Shown: one piece after another, positions 17,066-26,605 of the stretch | Layout: the number at the start of each line of letters is the position of its first letter | Position numbering within the stretch: position 1 is the first letter of the stretch | Notes under the pieces: generated by a model | What the model was told of the DNA's origin: nothing | What the model saw: only the letters and a program-made list of their open reading frames with translations | The model's database searches: none | Origin: Flavobacterium gelidicaeli | GTDB lineage: Bacteria; Bacteroidota; Bacteroidia; Flavobacteriales; Flavobacteriaceae | Assembly: GCF_013294005.1 (NCBI RefSeq) | Contig: NZ_JABSNK010000001.1 | Location: 310,001 to 374,000, forward strand | Length of the DNA stretch: 64,000 bases | Direction: 5' to 3' | Position numbers and translations under genes: made by a program

Positions 17066-17722
17066 ATGGATATTACAAACTACATAACTACTGACTTTAA
17101 AGCCATTGACAGCCAAGATAGTATTGCGACTGTGAAGGACTTTTTTGACGAAGTAAATATTTCTCACTTCCCTGTTGTTGAGGAAGGAGTTTTCATAGGG
17201 AATTTATCGGCTGAGGACATTGAAACTTTTGATGAAAATAAAAAAATTATAGATTACAAATATACGCTAGAGTCTTTTTTTACAAGAACAGACTCAGTAT
17301 GGCTGGAAGTTTTAGAGGTTTTTGCTAAAAATCATGCTAATTTGATTCCGGTTCTAGACGAAAACAATAATTACATTGGTTATTACGAGATTGATGACAT
17401 CATGACATTCTTTCACCAAACAACTTTTTTAAAAGAGCCTGGTAGAATTATAAAAGTAAAGAAAGGTATTATTGATTATTCTATGAGTCAAATCACACAA
17501 ATTGTAGAAAGCAACAACGGTAAACTGTTGGGTTTATTTATATCAGAGTCGGATGCAGCTACGATTGAAGTGACTTTAAAAATTAGCATGGGTGCAATTA
17601 ATGAAATCATACAAACTTTTAGAAGGTATAATTACGAAATCACTTCTGAACATCATGAGGATGATTATATTAATAATTTAAAAGAACGATCAGATTATTT
17701 AGACCGGTATCTTAATATATAA
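17066..17722 (+). CDS. CBS-domain protein
   Basis: 218 residues, soluble. Two CBS motifs (about 5-60 and 68-125, with FPVVEEGVFIGNLS and IPVLDENNNYIGYYEIDD) are followed by a C-terminal region of about 80 residues with an ACT-like pattern (SQITQIVESNNGKLLGLFISE). CBS pairs usually bind adenosine nucleotides. In Flavobacteriaceae this gene commonly sits directly before nadK, as here (72 nt), so a link to NAD/ATP status is possible but unproved. It diverges from pdxJ. Confidence 0.85.
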   Translation: MDITNYITTDFKAIDSQDSIATVKDFFDEVNISHFPVVEEGVFIGNLSAEDIETFDENKKIIDYKYTLESFFTRTDSVWLEVLEVFAKNHANLIPVLDENNNYIGYYEIDDIMTFFHQTTFLKEPGRIIKVKKGIIDYSMSQITQIVESNNGKLLGLFISESDAATIEVTLKISMGAINEIIQTFRRYNYEITSEHHEDDYINNLKERSDYLDRYLNI

Positions 17723-17794
17723 TTATTGTCTATTTGACTAATCATTTATACATTTTAGCACAATAATACAAATCAAAAAAGAGTAAGCAAGACA

Positions 17795-18679
17795 ATGAAA
17801 ATAGCTATTTACGGTCAATATTATCAAAACAGTACCGAACCTATCATTAAGGATATTTTTGTTTTTTTTAATAGAAATAATATCGAATTAGTGATCGAGT
17901 CAAATTTTCTTGTAATGTTACATGACAAGGAGATTGTACAAAGAGAATACAACACTTTTTCGTCACATACTGAACTAGACAGCAGTTTTGACATGCTAGT
18001 AAGCATAGGTGGAGATGGAACTATATTAAGAGCAGCAACATTAGTTAGAGACTCTGGAGTTCCTATTTTAGGAATCAATGCAGGAAGGCTGGGATTTCTA
18101 GCAACTGTTCAAAAAGAGAATATTGCCGCTTTTTTACAAATTGTAATTGATAAAAAATACACGCTATCAAAGAGAACCCTACTTAGTTTATCTTGTACTC
18201 CGCCCAATCAAGCACTTCAAGACATTAATTTTGCTATGAATGAGATTTCGGTAAGTCGCAAAGACACCACTTCAATGATTACTATTGACACGTATTTAAA
18301 CGGTGAATTTTTGAATTCTTACTGGGCAGATGGCTTGATTATATCAACTCCTACTGGATCTACAGGTTATTCCCTTAGTTGCGGAGGCCCAATATTGACT
18401 CCAGATGTAAGAAGCTTAGTTATCACCCCTATCGCTCCTCATAATTTAAATGCGAGACCGCTGGTTATTCCTGATGAAACAGAAATTGAATTGCGAGTTT
18501 CAGGTAGAGAGGAAAACTATTTGGTTTCACTTGATTCCAGAATTACATCTGTAGGTAATGAATCAATATTGACAATTAAAAAGACCCCTTTTAAAATAAA
18601 TATGGTTGAAATTCCAGACGAAACATTCCTAAAAACACTCCGCAGTAAATTACTATGGGGCGAAGACAAACGAAATTAA
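17795..18679 (+). CDS. nadK: NAD kinase
   Basis: 294 residues of ATP-NAD kinase. SIGGDGT (70-76) is the GGDG catalytic/nucleotide motif. MNEISVSR carries the NE dyad, followed by ADGLIISTPTGSTGYSLS, the second family signature. It phosphorylates NAD to NADP in the cytoplasm, the only route to NADP. Begins the cell-envelope block of nadK, porG, uppS, bamA, two ompH genes and murI; porG has its own promoter 173 nt downstream, so nadK may be a separate unit. Confidence 0.95.
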   Translation: MKIAIYGQYYQNSTEPIIKDIFVFFNRNNIELVIESNFLVMLHDKEIVQREYNTFSSHTELDSSFDMLVSIGGDGTILRAATLVRDSGVPILGINAGRLGFLATVQKENIAAFLQIVIDKKYTLSKRTLLSLSCTPPNQALQDINFAMNEISVSRKDTTSMITIDTYLNGEFLNSYWADGLIISTPTGSTGYSLSCGGPILTPDVRSLVITPIAPHNLNARPLVIPDETEIELRVSGREENYLVSLDSRITSVGNESILTIKKTPFKINMVEIPDETFLKTLRSKLLWGEDKRN

Positions 18680-18804
18680 ATATTTATTTTAACCCACAAC
18701 TATACGATTATCTCGTTTTTTTCCGTTTTAAACTAACAAACTAGCAAATCCAATTAATTAAAGTACTTATTCACGAAATAATAAGCACATTTAGTACATT
18801 GAGC

Positions 18805-18834
18805 ATTGTTTAGTATCGATAATTATTATATTTG
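18805..18834 (+). promoter_or_regulatory. Promoter of the porG-uppS-bamA-ompH block
   Basis: TTG (18806-18808), 18-nt spacer, TATATTTG (18827-18834), then 18 nt to the porG start codon. This is one of the best consensus matches in the window. Confidence 0.7.
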
Positions 18835-18852
18835 CACGCAATTTTTAAATAA

Positions 18853-19536
18853 ATGAATAAATTTTCTGCTCTTTTATTAAGCTTATTTCTAAGCATGTCT
18901 ATGTATTCACAAATTCATGAACTTGGGGTTTTCGTTGGTGGTAGTAACTACATTGGAGAGATAGGTCCAACGACCTATGTTGCTCCTAATAAGATGGCTT
19001 ACGGCTTATTGTACAAATGGAACAAAAGTACGAGACACTCTTACCGCGTTTCTTACAGCCAGTCAGAAATAACTTCAAATGACATCGATTCTAAGGAACC
19101 TAGCCGAAACCAAAGGGGCTATCGCTTTGACAATAATATAAAAGAATTATCTTTAGGGCTTGAATTCAATTTTTTTGAGTTTAATTTGCATGAATTAGAC
19201 AATCAATTTACTCCTTATATATACAGCGGGTTAAATTACACGAAATATGATGGGCTGTATGTTTTTAATGGAGAGACAAGACAAAATTCGAAAAGATCAA
19301 CAATTGCAATACCTATTACATTAGGGGTAAAAACCACTTTAAATAGTCGTTTTATTTTAGGATTTGAAGTTGGTGCGAGATACACTTTTGCTGATGACCT
19401 AGACGGAAGCTATTCTAAAGACAGTAATTTACAAAATTTAAAATTTGGAAATATAAATAATAACGATTGGTACGTGTTCTCTGGGTTTACATTAACGTAC
19501 ACCTTTGGACAAAAGCCATGTTATTGCGCATACTAA
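18853..19536 (+). CDS. porG: PorG-type T9SS outer-membrane protein (DUF6089)
   Basis: 227 residues. Signal peptide (MSMYSQ), then ELGVFVGGSNYIGEIGPT, the usual opening of DUF6089 proteins, and an eight-strand-like beta-barrel ending GFTLTYTFGQK. In Porphyromonas gingivalis the homologue PorG sits directly before uppS, bamA and two ompH genes; the same order here supports the call. PorG is an outer-membrane component associated with the PorK/PorN ring of type IX secretion. The last 12 residues include two Cys (PCYCAY). The uppS start follows 4 nt after the stop. Confidence 0.85.
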   Translation: MNKFSALLLSLFLSMSMYSQIHELGVFVGGSNYIGEIGPTTYVAPNKMAYGLLYKWNKSTRHSYRVSYSQSEITSNDIDSKEPSRNQRGYRFDNNIKELSLGLEFNFFEFNLHELDNQFTPYIYSGLNYTKYDGLYVFNGETRQNSKRSTIAIPITLGVKTTLNSRFILGFEVGARYTFADDLDGSYSKDSNLQNLKFGNINNNDWYVFSGFTLTYTFGQKPCYCAY

Positions 19537-19540
19537 AAAA

Positions 19541-20281
19541 ATGAACTTACTAGAGAATATAGATCAAAAAAACCTACCAAGACATCTAGCCATTATCATG
19601 GATGGAAATGGACGCTGGGCTAAAAAACAGGGGCTTCTAAGGGCTTTTGGCCATGAAAGTGGTACTAAATCAGTAAAGGTAATTATTAAGGCTTGCGCCA
19701 AATTAGGAATAGAAAACCTAACGCTTTACGCTTTTTCAACTGAAAACTGGAACAGACCTAAATTAGAAGTGGATACTTTAATGAAAATATTAATCAAATC
19801 ATTAAAAAAAGAGCTCCCCACCCTAATTGAAAATAATATTCGATTAAATACGATAGGTAATCTTGAGAAAATGCCAGCATCGGCTCAAAAAGAATTGCTT
19901 GATGTAATAGAAAAAACAAAAAATAATACCCGAATGACATTAACTCTTGCTTTAAGTTATGGGGCTAGAGAGGAACTTGTAAACGCTGTAAAGAACATCA
20001 GTGATAAAGTTAAAAATAATATAATTTCAATAGACGCTATTGACGATTCAATTATAAATCAGCATCTTTACACGCAAAATTTACCCGATGTAGATTTATT
20101 AATACGTACAAGTGGAGAACATAGGATCAGTAATTTCCTGCTATGGCAAATAGCTTATGCAGAATTATATTTTACTGATGTTTTGTGGCCTGACTTTAAA
20201 GAACAAGATTTATATGAGGCTATTATTAGTTATCAAAAAAGAGAACGTAGATTTGGAAAAACAAGTGAACAAATTAAATAA
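19541..20281 (+). CDS. uppS: Isoprenyl transferase (undecaprenyl diphosphate synthase)
   Basis: 246 residues from the ATG at 19541; an upstream TTG at 19505 lies inside porG and adds residues before the conserved start. HLAIIMDGNGRWA gives the catalytic D21; ALSYGAREELV and DLLIRTSGEHRISNFLLWQ are the other cis-prenyltransferase signatures. It builds the C55 undecaprenyl diphosphate carrier used for peptidoglycan and surface glycans; cytoplasmic, membrane-associated. Located between porG and bamA with no room for a promoter, so co-transcribed. Confidence 0.95.
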   Translation: MNLLENIDQKNLPRHLAIIMDGNGRWAKKQGLLRAFGHESGTKSVKVIIKACAKLGIENLTLYAFSTENWNRPKLEVDTLMKILIKSLKKELPTLIENNIRLNTIGNLEKMPASAQKELLDVIEKTKNNTRMTLTLALSYGAREELVNAVKNISDKVKNNIISIDAIDDSIINQHLYTQNLPDVDLLIRTSGEHRISNFLLWQIAYAELYFTDVLWPDFKEQDLYEAIISYQKRERRFGKTSEQIK

Positions 20282-20288
20282 ATTTTTA

Positions 20289-22940
20289 GTGTTGAATAAA
20301 AGTATAAAAGCAGTCCTTACCTTAGTCTTATTAGGTAGTTTTTCACAAGTTAAAGCCCAAGAACGTGTTCCATTTGATCAAGGAAAAAAATACATTCTAG
20401 CCGATGTTTCTGTAACAAGTAAAATAAGTTTTAACGAGCAAACTGTAGTAACCTTTGCAGGTCTACAAAAAGGACAAGAAATCACTGTACCAGGAGAAGA
20501 GATTAGCAGCGCCATCAAGAAACTAGGAAAACTAGGCCTTTTTGATGAAATTTCATTTTATATCAATCACATCGAGAATGATAGTATCTACCTTGACTTA
20601 GATATTAAAGAACTTCCTAAATTAAAGGAAGTGAAATTTGTTGGTGTTAAGAAAAACAAAACCGAAGCTTTAATTAAAGACAACGGCTTAACCAAAAACA
20701 AAGTAGTTAATGAAAATTTAATTACTACCACTAAAAACTACATCGAAAATAAATACAAAAAAGATGGTTACTACAATACTAAAGTAAACATCAATATTAG
20801 CAAAGATACCGCTACAGTAAACGAGGTAAATATGCTTGTTAGTGTTGATAAAGGTCAAAAAGTAAAAGTGCAAAGCATAGATTTTGTTGGCAATGAAAAA
20901 ATGTCTGACAAGTCTTTACGCAAGGCAATGAAGGATACCAAAGAGAAGAGATTAGGACGACTCTGGAAAACTTCAAAATTCATCAAAGAAAAATACAAGA
21001 CTGATTTAGAAAAAGTTATCGCTAAATATAAAGAAAAAGGATATAGAGATGCTAGAATAACTTCGGACTCTGTTGTTTATAATAAAAACAAGAAAGCACT
21101 TGATGTAAAAATCAATCTAGAAGAAGGTAATAAATATTACTTTGGAGACATTAAATTCTTAGGGAACACAGTATATTCTGATCAGTTTTTATCTCGAATA
21201 ATAGGAGTTAAAAAAGGAGAAGTTTACAATGGCGTATTATTACAAAAAAGAATTGCTGACAATACAAAGCCTGATGGAGAAGACCTTACTAATCTATATC
21301 AAAACAACGGTTATTTATTTTCAAACATTAATGCTGTAGAGGTAAAAACTGCTAATGACACCATTGATTTTGAAATTAGAGTAACTGAAGGTCCATTAGC
21401 ATATTTCAATAAAATCACGGTAACAGGAAATGATAAAACAAATGACCGTGTAATTTATAGAGAATTAAGAACAAAACCAGGTCAAAAATACAGTAAGGAA
21501 GAACTTGTAAGGACGATTCGTGAAATTGGACAATTAGGGTTTTTCGATCCTGAAGCAATTAATCCAGCTTTTAAAAATGTAGATGCAGCTGCCGGAACAG
21601 TGGACATTGAATACCAACTTGTTGAAAAAGGGTCTAGCCAAATTGAACTACAAGGTGGATACGGTGGAGGTGGTTTCATAGGAACCTTAGGACTTTCATT
21701 TAATAACTTTTCTGCAAGGAACTTAGGCAAGAAAGAAGCCTACAAACCACTTCCTATGGGAGATGGTCAAAAAGTATCCTTACGTTTACAAGGAAGTACT
21801 TATTTTCAAACATATAGTGTTTCATTCTCTGAACCATGGTTTGGGCAAAAGAAACCAGTACAATTCAGCTCATCTATTTCATACAGCACACAATATCTAA
21901 ATGATTACTCGACACAAAAAGCAGATAAGAGTAAAAGTTTTAACATCCTAACATTATCTGTAGGATTAGCTAAAAGATTAACTGTGCCTGATGACTTTTT
22001 TGTATTGTCACAATCTATAAGTTACCAACACTATAGCTTAAACGATTATAATACTGGTTTGTTTACTTTTGGAAATGGAAACTCTCGAAATCTTGCTTAC
22101 ACCATAGGATTGACTAGAAATAGTAAAGGGGTCAACCCAATATTTCCAACATATGGTTCTGAGTTTAGTATCTCGGCAAAATTCACCCCTCCGTATAGCT
22201 TATTTAACGGAACTGATTATGCTACATTAGGAGACAAAGAGGCATATAAATTAAAAAGCACAGCAGATGTTTTTGATTCTGCTGGAAATATCACCATTGC
22301 AAAAGGATCTTATTTAGATGCTTCTGGAAATAAAGTATCTACTTACCAAGAGGCAGCTCCTGATGCAGCGATTGTGGATCAAAAGAAATTTGATTGGTTA
22401 GAATATTATAAAGTTAAGTTCAAAGCTGATTGGTACACTAAATTATATGGTAAATTAGTTTTAAGAACATTAACTGAATTTGGTTTCTTAGGAGCTTACA
22501 ACCAAGATAGAGGTTTAGTACCGTTTGAGAGATTTTATGTTGGTGGAGATGGTTTAGCTAACTATTCTATGGATGGTAGAGAAACAATTCAGTTAAGAGG
22601 ATATCCTAATAACTCATTGACGCCAGTAAATAGCGTAGGAGAGCAAATTGGAGCTACCGTTTACAATAAATTCTCATTAGAATTACGTTACCCAATTACC
22701 TTGAAGTCATCAGCATCTATATATGCACTAGCATTCTTAGAAGCAGGATCTTCATATGAAAATTTCAAAAGTTACAACCCATTTGCATTAAGCCGTTCAG
22801 CTGGTGTTGGTTTACGTGTATTTATGCCTGCATTTGGATTATTAGGAATTGATTTTGGACATGCATTTGATGCGCTTCCAGCTGGGCAAACACAGCCTAA
22901 AGCATGGGAAACACATTTTATAATTGGACAACAGTTCTAG
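20289..22940 (+). CDS. bamA: Outer-membrane protein assembly factor BamA
   Basis: About 883 residues. In-frame ATGs exist upstream but only inside uppS; the GTG at 20289 gives a clean signal peptide (SIKAVLTLVLLGSFSQVKA), so it is preferred (a TTG follows at once as an alternative). Five POTRA domains (roughly 30-410) with KFVGVKKNKT, DFVGNEKMSDKSLRKAMK and KFLGNTVYS, then a 16-strand barrel with an R-G-Y type motif (QLRGYPN) and terminal strand ending HFIIGQQF. It folds and inserts barrels in the outer membrane, including T9SS partners encoded nearby. Followed by two ompH periplasmic chaperone genes. Confidence 0.95.
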   Translation: MLNKSIKAVLTLVLLGSFSQVKAQERVPFDQGKKYILADVSVTSKISFNEQTVVTFAGLQKGQEITVPGEEISSAIKKLGKLGLFDEISFYINHIENDSIYLDLDIKELPKLKEVKFVGVKKNKTEALIKDNGLTKNKVVNENLITTTKNYIENKYKKDGYYNTKVNINISKDTATVNEVNMLVSVDKGQKVKVQSIDFVGNEKMSDKSLRKAMKDTKEKRLGRLWKTSKFIKEKYKTDLEKVIAKYKEKGYRDARITSDSVVYNKNKKALDVKINLEEGNKYYFGDIKFLGNTVYSDQFLSRIIGVKKGEVYNGVLLQKRIADNTKPDGEDLTNLYQNNGYLFSNINAVEVKTANDTIDFEIRVTEGPLAYFNKITVTGNDKTNDRVIYRELRTKPGQKYSKEELVRTIREIGQLGFFDPEAINPAFKNVDAAAGTVDIEYQLVEKGSSQIELQGGYGGGGFIGTLGLSFNNFSARNLGKKEAYKPLPMGDGQKVSLRLQGSTYFQTYSVSFSEPWFGQKKPVQFSSSISYSTQYLNDYSTQKADKSKSFNILTLSVGLAKRLTVPDDFFVLSQSISYQHYSLNDYNTGLFTFGNGNSRNLAYTIGLTRNSKGVNPIFPTYGSEFSISAKFTPPYSLFNGTDYATLGDKEAYKLKSTADVFDSAGNITIAKGSYLDASGNKVSTYQEAAPDAAIVDQKKFDWLEYYKVKFKADWYTKLYGKLVLRTLTEFGFLGAYNQDRGLVPFERFYVGGDGLANYSMDGRETIQLRGYPNNSLTPVNSVGEQIGATVYNKFSLELRYPITLKSSASIYALAFLEAGSSYENFKSYNPFALSRSAGVGLRVFMPAFGLLGIDFGHAFDALPAGQTQPKAWETHFIIGQQF

Positions 22941-22974
22941 ATAAGGATTAACAATTTTCTAATGCCATATAGTT

Positions 22975-23943
22975 ATGAGAAAACAAATTTTATTTTTATT
23001 TTTAGCGACAATTGTAAGTAATACAATATATTCGCAATCGAGAGGCACAAGAGTTGGTTATATAGATATGGAGTACATTTTACAAAATGTCCCTAACTAT
23101 ACTGAGGCTACCTCTCAATTAGAAATAAAAGCTCAAAAATGGAAACAAGAAATTGAGGCTAAGAAAATTGAAATAAACAAAGTAAAAGATGCTCTAAATG
23201 CTGAAAAGGTTTTATTAACCAAAGCATTAATAGAAGAACGTGAAACAGAAATTAAATTTCTGGAAACACAAATGCTAGATTATCAGCAAAAACGTTTTGG
23301 GACAAACGGCGATTTAATGATTCAGAAGTCACAAATGGCTAAACCAATACAAGATCAAGTTTTTACTGCAGTACAAGATATTGCAGAAGCTAAAAAATAT
23401 GATTTTATATTTGATAAATCTTCAAACTTAACCATGCTTTTTGCAGCTAATAAGTTTGACATAAGCGATCAAGTTTTACGTGTTATTAATAGAGCTGATA
23501 AAAGAGAACAATTGACTAAAAAACAACTTGAAGCTCAAGAAGCAAAAGACAATAAAGAAGATGCAATTGACGATAATGAGTTTTTATCAGAGCGTCAAAA
23601 AGCATTAGACGAGAAAAAAGCAGCACGTGATAAAGCTCTTGAAGAAAGAAGAGCAGCACAAGAACTTAAGAAGAAAGAATATGAAGATCGTAAGGCTCAA
23701 ATTCTAGCAGATCGAGAAGATAAAAAAAATGGCACGGTTTCTGCAAACACTACCACAACTAGTACTAGTGCAGAAGACACCACAAAATTATCAGACGAAG
23801 CTGCACAACAAAAACTAGATGAAGCGAAAGCTCAAAAACTAGAAGAACGTAAAAAAATTCTTGAAGATCGTAAGAAAGCTTTAGAAGAACGAAGAATGAA
23901 AATTCTTCAAGAGAGAGACTCTATTAAAAAGTCGAGAGAATAA
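22975..23943 (+). CDS. ompH: OmpH/Skp-family chaperone with long charged C-terminus
   Basis: 322 residues. Signal peptide (NTIYSQ), then the Skp/OmpH core (GYIDMEYILQNVPNY to about 170), which grips unfolded outer-membrane proteins in the periplasm. An added segment (about 175-322) is almost all Lys, Glu, Arg, Asp, Ala and Gln with repeats such as LEERRAAQE, LEDRKKALEERR, predicting a long helix or coiled coil. The family is usually 160-180 residues, like its neighbour. 34 nt ahead of the second ompH and downstream of bamA, as in many Bacteroidota. Confidence 0.9.
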   Translation: MRKQILFLFLATIVSNTIYSQSRGTRVGYIDMEYILQNVPNYTEATSQLEIKAQKWKQEIEAKKIEINKVKDALNAEKVLLTKALIEERETEIKFLETQMLDYQQKRFGTNGDLMIQKSQMAKPIQDQVFTAVQDIAEAKKYDFIFDKSSNLTMLFAANKFDISDQVLRVINRADKREQLTKKQLEAQEAKDNKEDAIDDNEFLSERQKALDEKKAARDKALEERRAAQELKKKEYEDRKAQILADREDKKNGTVSANTTTTSTSAEDTTKLSDEAAQQKLDEAKAQKLEERKKILEDRKKALEERRMKILQERDSIKKSRE

Positions 23944-23977
23944 AAACCAAAAATTAATACTTAATATTTTAAAAACG

Positions 23978-24478
23978 ATGAAACAAATCAAAACTTTAGT
24001 AATTGCTGCATTATTCATTTTAGGAGCAAGTCAAACTAGTAACGCTCAAGCAAAAACAGCTCATGTTGATGTAAGTGAAATTATGTCAAAAATGCCAGCA
24101 ATGCTAGATGCGCAAAAACAATTAGAAAAATTGAGTTCTACATATGATGCTGATTACAAGAAAATGGTAGAAGAATACCAAGCAAAATTAAAAAAATACG
24201 AAACTGAATCTGCGACTGTTACTGATGCTGTGAACGGAGATCGTTCTAAAGAAGTACAAGACATGCAAAAAAGAATTGTTGACTTTAGAGATAATGCTCA
24301 AAAAGAATTACAACAAAAAGAATCTGATATCGTTAAACCTTTAATGGAAAAAGTAAGAGCTTCTATCCAAAAAGTTGGAAAAGCTAAAGGTTTCCAATAT
24401 GTATTAGACGGTTCTACTCTTTTACTTGCTGACGGTACTAATTTAACAGCAGATGTTAAAAAAGACTTAGGATTCTAA
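23978..24478 (+). CDS. ompH: OmpH/Skp-family periplasmic chaperone
   Basis: 166 residues with a signal peptide (SQTSNAQA) and one OmpH core (THVDVSEIMSKMPAM-like opening AHVDVSEIM, then a long coiled-coil pair and FQYVLDGSTLLLADG). It should form the trimeric jellyfish-like holdase that ferries barrels to BamA. Standard family length. Closed by the intrinsic terminator at 24500-24540. Confidence 0.93.
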   Translation: MKQIKTLVIAALFILGASQTSNAQAKTAHVDVSEIMSKMPAMLDAQKQLEKLSSTYDADYKKMVEEYQAKLKKYETESATVTDAVNGDRSKEVQDMQKRIVDFRDNAQKELQQKESDIVKPLMEKVRASIQKVGKAKGFQYVLDGSTLLLADGTNLTADVKKDLGF

Positions 24479-24499
24479 GAAATACTAAAACTCAAATGC

Positions 24500-24540
24500 A
24501 AACCACTCTTTCATAATTTGATCGAGTGGTTTTCTTTTTT
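24500..24540 (+). terminator. Terminator of the porG-ompH transcript
   Basis: Stem AAACCACTC (24500-24508) with GAGTGGTTT (24524-24532), loop of 15, followed by a T-rich run through 24540 and beyond. Confidence 0.8.
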
Positions 24541-24581
24541 TTAGTCCATTATTTTTTTTAGGATTTTAACTTCATAGCACT

Positions 24582-24589
24582 TAACTTTG
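24582..24589 (+). promoter_or_regulatory. -7 element directly before murI
   Basis: TAACTTTG ends 5 nt before the murI ATG, so transcription from it would start at or next to the start codon. No good -33 match; could be chance. Confidence 0.4.
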
Positions 24590-24594
24590 TTTTA

Positions 24595-25371
24595 ATGAAC
24601 AACAATCATCCCATAGGAATTTTCGATTCAGGAATAGGAGGCACTTCAATTTGGAAGGAAATAAATCATTTACTACCAAATGAGAAAACCATCTATCTAG
24701 CAGATAGTAAAAATGCCCCTTACGGTCAAAAATCAAAAGAAGAGATTATTGCCCTGAGCATTAAAAATACCGAAATATTACTTGAAATGGAGTGTAAGCT
24801 TATTGTTGTTGCCTGTAATACAGCAACAACAAATGCAATTAAAGAACTTCGGGATAAATACGATGTTCCTTTTATAGGTATAGAACCAGCTATAAAACCA
24901 GCTGCAACAAACTCAAAAACACAAACTATAGGAATACTTGCAACACAAGGAACACTTAGTAGCGAATTATTTTATACTACTGCCCAAAAATTTCAAAGCA
25001 CTAAAATTGTAGAACAAGTGGGACACGGACTGGTACAATTGATTGAAAGCGGTGCTATTAATTCGCCTGAGATGAAAGAATTACTCCTATCCTACCTTAC
25101 TCCGATGATTGCTGCAAATATTGATTACTTAGTACTAGGATGTAGTCATTACCCCTATTTGATTCCGCAAATAAGAGCAATACTTCCTGATAATATTGAG
25201 ATAATTGATTCTGGAGAAGCTGTTGCAAAACAAACCAAAAACCTTTTAAAAGACAGTATAGGTTTTACTTCAGAAAATCACAACGAAGCTGTTTTTTATA
25301 CGAATACAGACGCTACTGTTCTAAATGAAATATTAGGACATAATTATACTATTATCAAAAAAGATTTTTAA
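24595..25371 (+). CDS. murI: Glutamate racemase
   Basis: 258 residues. IGIFDSGIGG (7-16) with D11, ACNTATT (73-79) with catalytic C74, and LGCSHYPYL (181-189) with catalytic C183 are the complete signature. It makes D-glutamate for peptidoglycan in the cytoplasm. It follows the ompH terminator and ends 1 nt before the convergent outer-membrane gene, leaving no space for a separate terminator. Confidence 0.96.
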   Translation: MNNNHPIGIFDSGIGGTSIWKEINHLLPNEKTIYLADSKNAPYGQKSKEEIIALSIKNTEILLEMECKLIVVACNTATTNAIKELRDKYDVPFIGIEPAIKPAATNSKTQTIGILATQGTLSSELFYTTAQKFQSTKIVEQVGHGLVQLIESGAINSPEMKELLLSYLTPMIAANIDYLVLGCSHYPYLIPQIRAILPDNIEIIDSGEAVAKQTKNLLKDSIGFTSENHNEAVFYTNTDATVLNEILGHNYTIIKKDF

Positions 25372-25372
25372 T

Positions 25373-26605
25373 CTAATCAATCTTTCGTTTAATAAACCAT
25401 ATTCCGTCTAGACTTAGATTTAAACTAATTTTATGGTAGTTCTCCTTGATTAATCCGTTACCAACACTTCCTTTTTGACCATAAGAATACGAAATATTCA
25501 AAGCTGAAAAAGTGTTTTCAAGTGGCAAAGAAACCCCTAAAGATAAAGACATGTTTTTTACTTTATTATTATCTACTTCTAGATAACCTGTATCGTAATT
25601 AAAACCTGTTGAGTATTTTATTCGATCTAAATAACTTCTAATTGTTTTTGGCTTACTATATGAAAATCCTATAGCAAATTTATCCTGGTTTTTAAAATCA
25701 CCATACAAATCAGATTGATTCGTTCCGTTCCAAAAACTTCTTCCATAATCAACCGTTAAGTTTAAATTGTTTTTGAAGCGTTTACTTACTCCAAAACCAA
25801 CTTCTAAAGGCATGTAATAATTATCTACATCAGAAACTTCCTCAGACTCAACTGTTGTTGTTCCCGAATTGTTGATTGCGGTCACTGATTCTACCTTAGA
25901 GGCGTTAATCCTAGTTGGTAATTTTATCGTAGAACCTATTGTGAGGGTAGAATCTAAAGCAAATTGCGTACCCAATGAAAATCGGGCTCCATTATACGTT
26001 GTGTTTTTATAGATACTAGTTATTGAGTTCTCAATAGTATAAGTTTTATCATCACTGGTGCTACCAAATAAATAAGACATAGAAGCCCCTAATGACAGCT
26101 TTTTACTTATTTTATATCCATAAGAAAAATCTACATCGTTCAAACCTCCTGTTCCTGTTGCGTCTAAAGTATAATAATCACTACTATTGTATATTGGCAA
26201 AGCCAAATTAGAAATTTTATATGTGCTACTTGAATATGGTTTTAAAGCAAAACTAAAACCAGACTTTTTAGTCACAGGAAAAGCAACCGCTATATGCGAA
26301 AACTGTACGTTATTTCGGTTTTCTTTATTGGCGCTATTTTCATAACTAGTCAAAATAGCTTTACCTCCTATATCAAACATAAAATGATTTAGATACATTG
26401 AACCTAATGAAGCTGGATTTAGATTATTAATATACTGATTTGACGGCAAAGCAATACCAGAAGAACCTATGGATGCGTTGGAACCAAAATCAGCATCATA
26501 AGTACTTCCTAAACCATATAAGGAATAAGGAGAGCTTGAAATACTTTGCGAAAAGGATTGTAATGTAAGTAGGAAAAAAAATCCTAAAAGTGTTTTATTT
26601 TTCAT
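25373..26605 (-). CDS. Predicted outer-membrane beta-barrel protein (OmpP1/FadL-like)
   Basis: 410 residues, signal peptide (LQSFSQ), then YSLYGLGSTYDADFG...NPASLGSM, the N-terminal plug-like pattern seen in FadL/OmpP1-type barrels, followed by many amphipathic strands with alternating aromatics. The start codon directly abuts the stop of the DUF4270 gene, so the two are co-translated and may work together at the outer membrane. Function and ligand unknown; the FadL comparison is by pattern only. Confidence 0.7.
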   Translation of the reverse strand: MKNKTLLGFFFLLTLQSFSQSISSSPYSLYGLGSTYDADFGSNASIGSSGIALPSNQYINNLNPASLGSMYLNHFMFDIGGKAILTSYENSANKENRNNVQFSHIAVAFPVTKKSGFSFALKPYSSSTYKISNLALPIYNSSDYYTLDATGTGGLNDVDFSYGYKISKKLSLGASMSYLFGSTSDDKTYTIENSITSIYKNTTYNGARFSLGTQFALDSTLTIGSTIKLPTRINASKVESVTAINNSGTTTVESEEVSDVDNYYMPLEVGFGVSKRFKNNLNLTVDYGRSFWNGTNQSDLYGDFKNQDKFAIGFSYSKPKTIRSYLDRIKYSTGFNYDTGYLEVDNNKVKNMSLSLGVSLPLENTFSALNISYSYGQKGSVGNGLIKENYHKISLNLSLDGIWFIKRKID

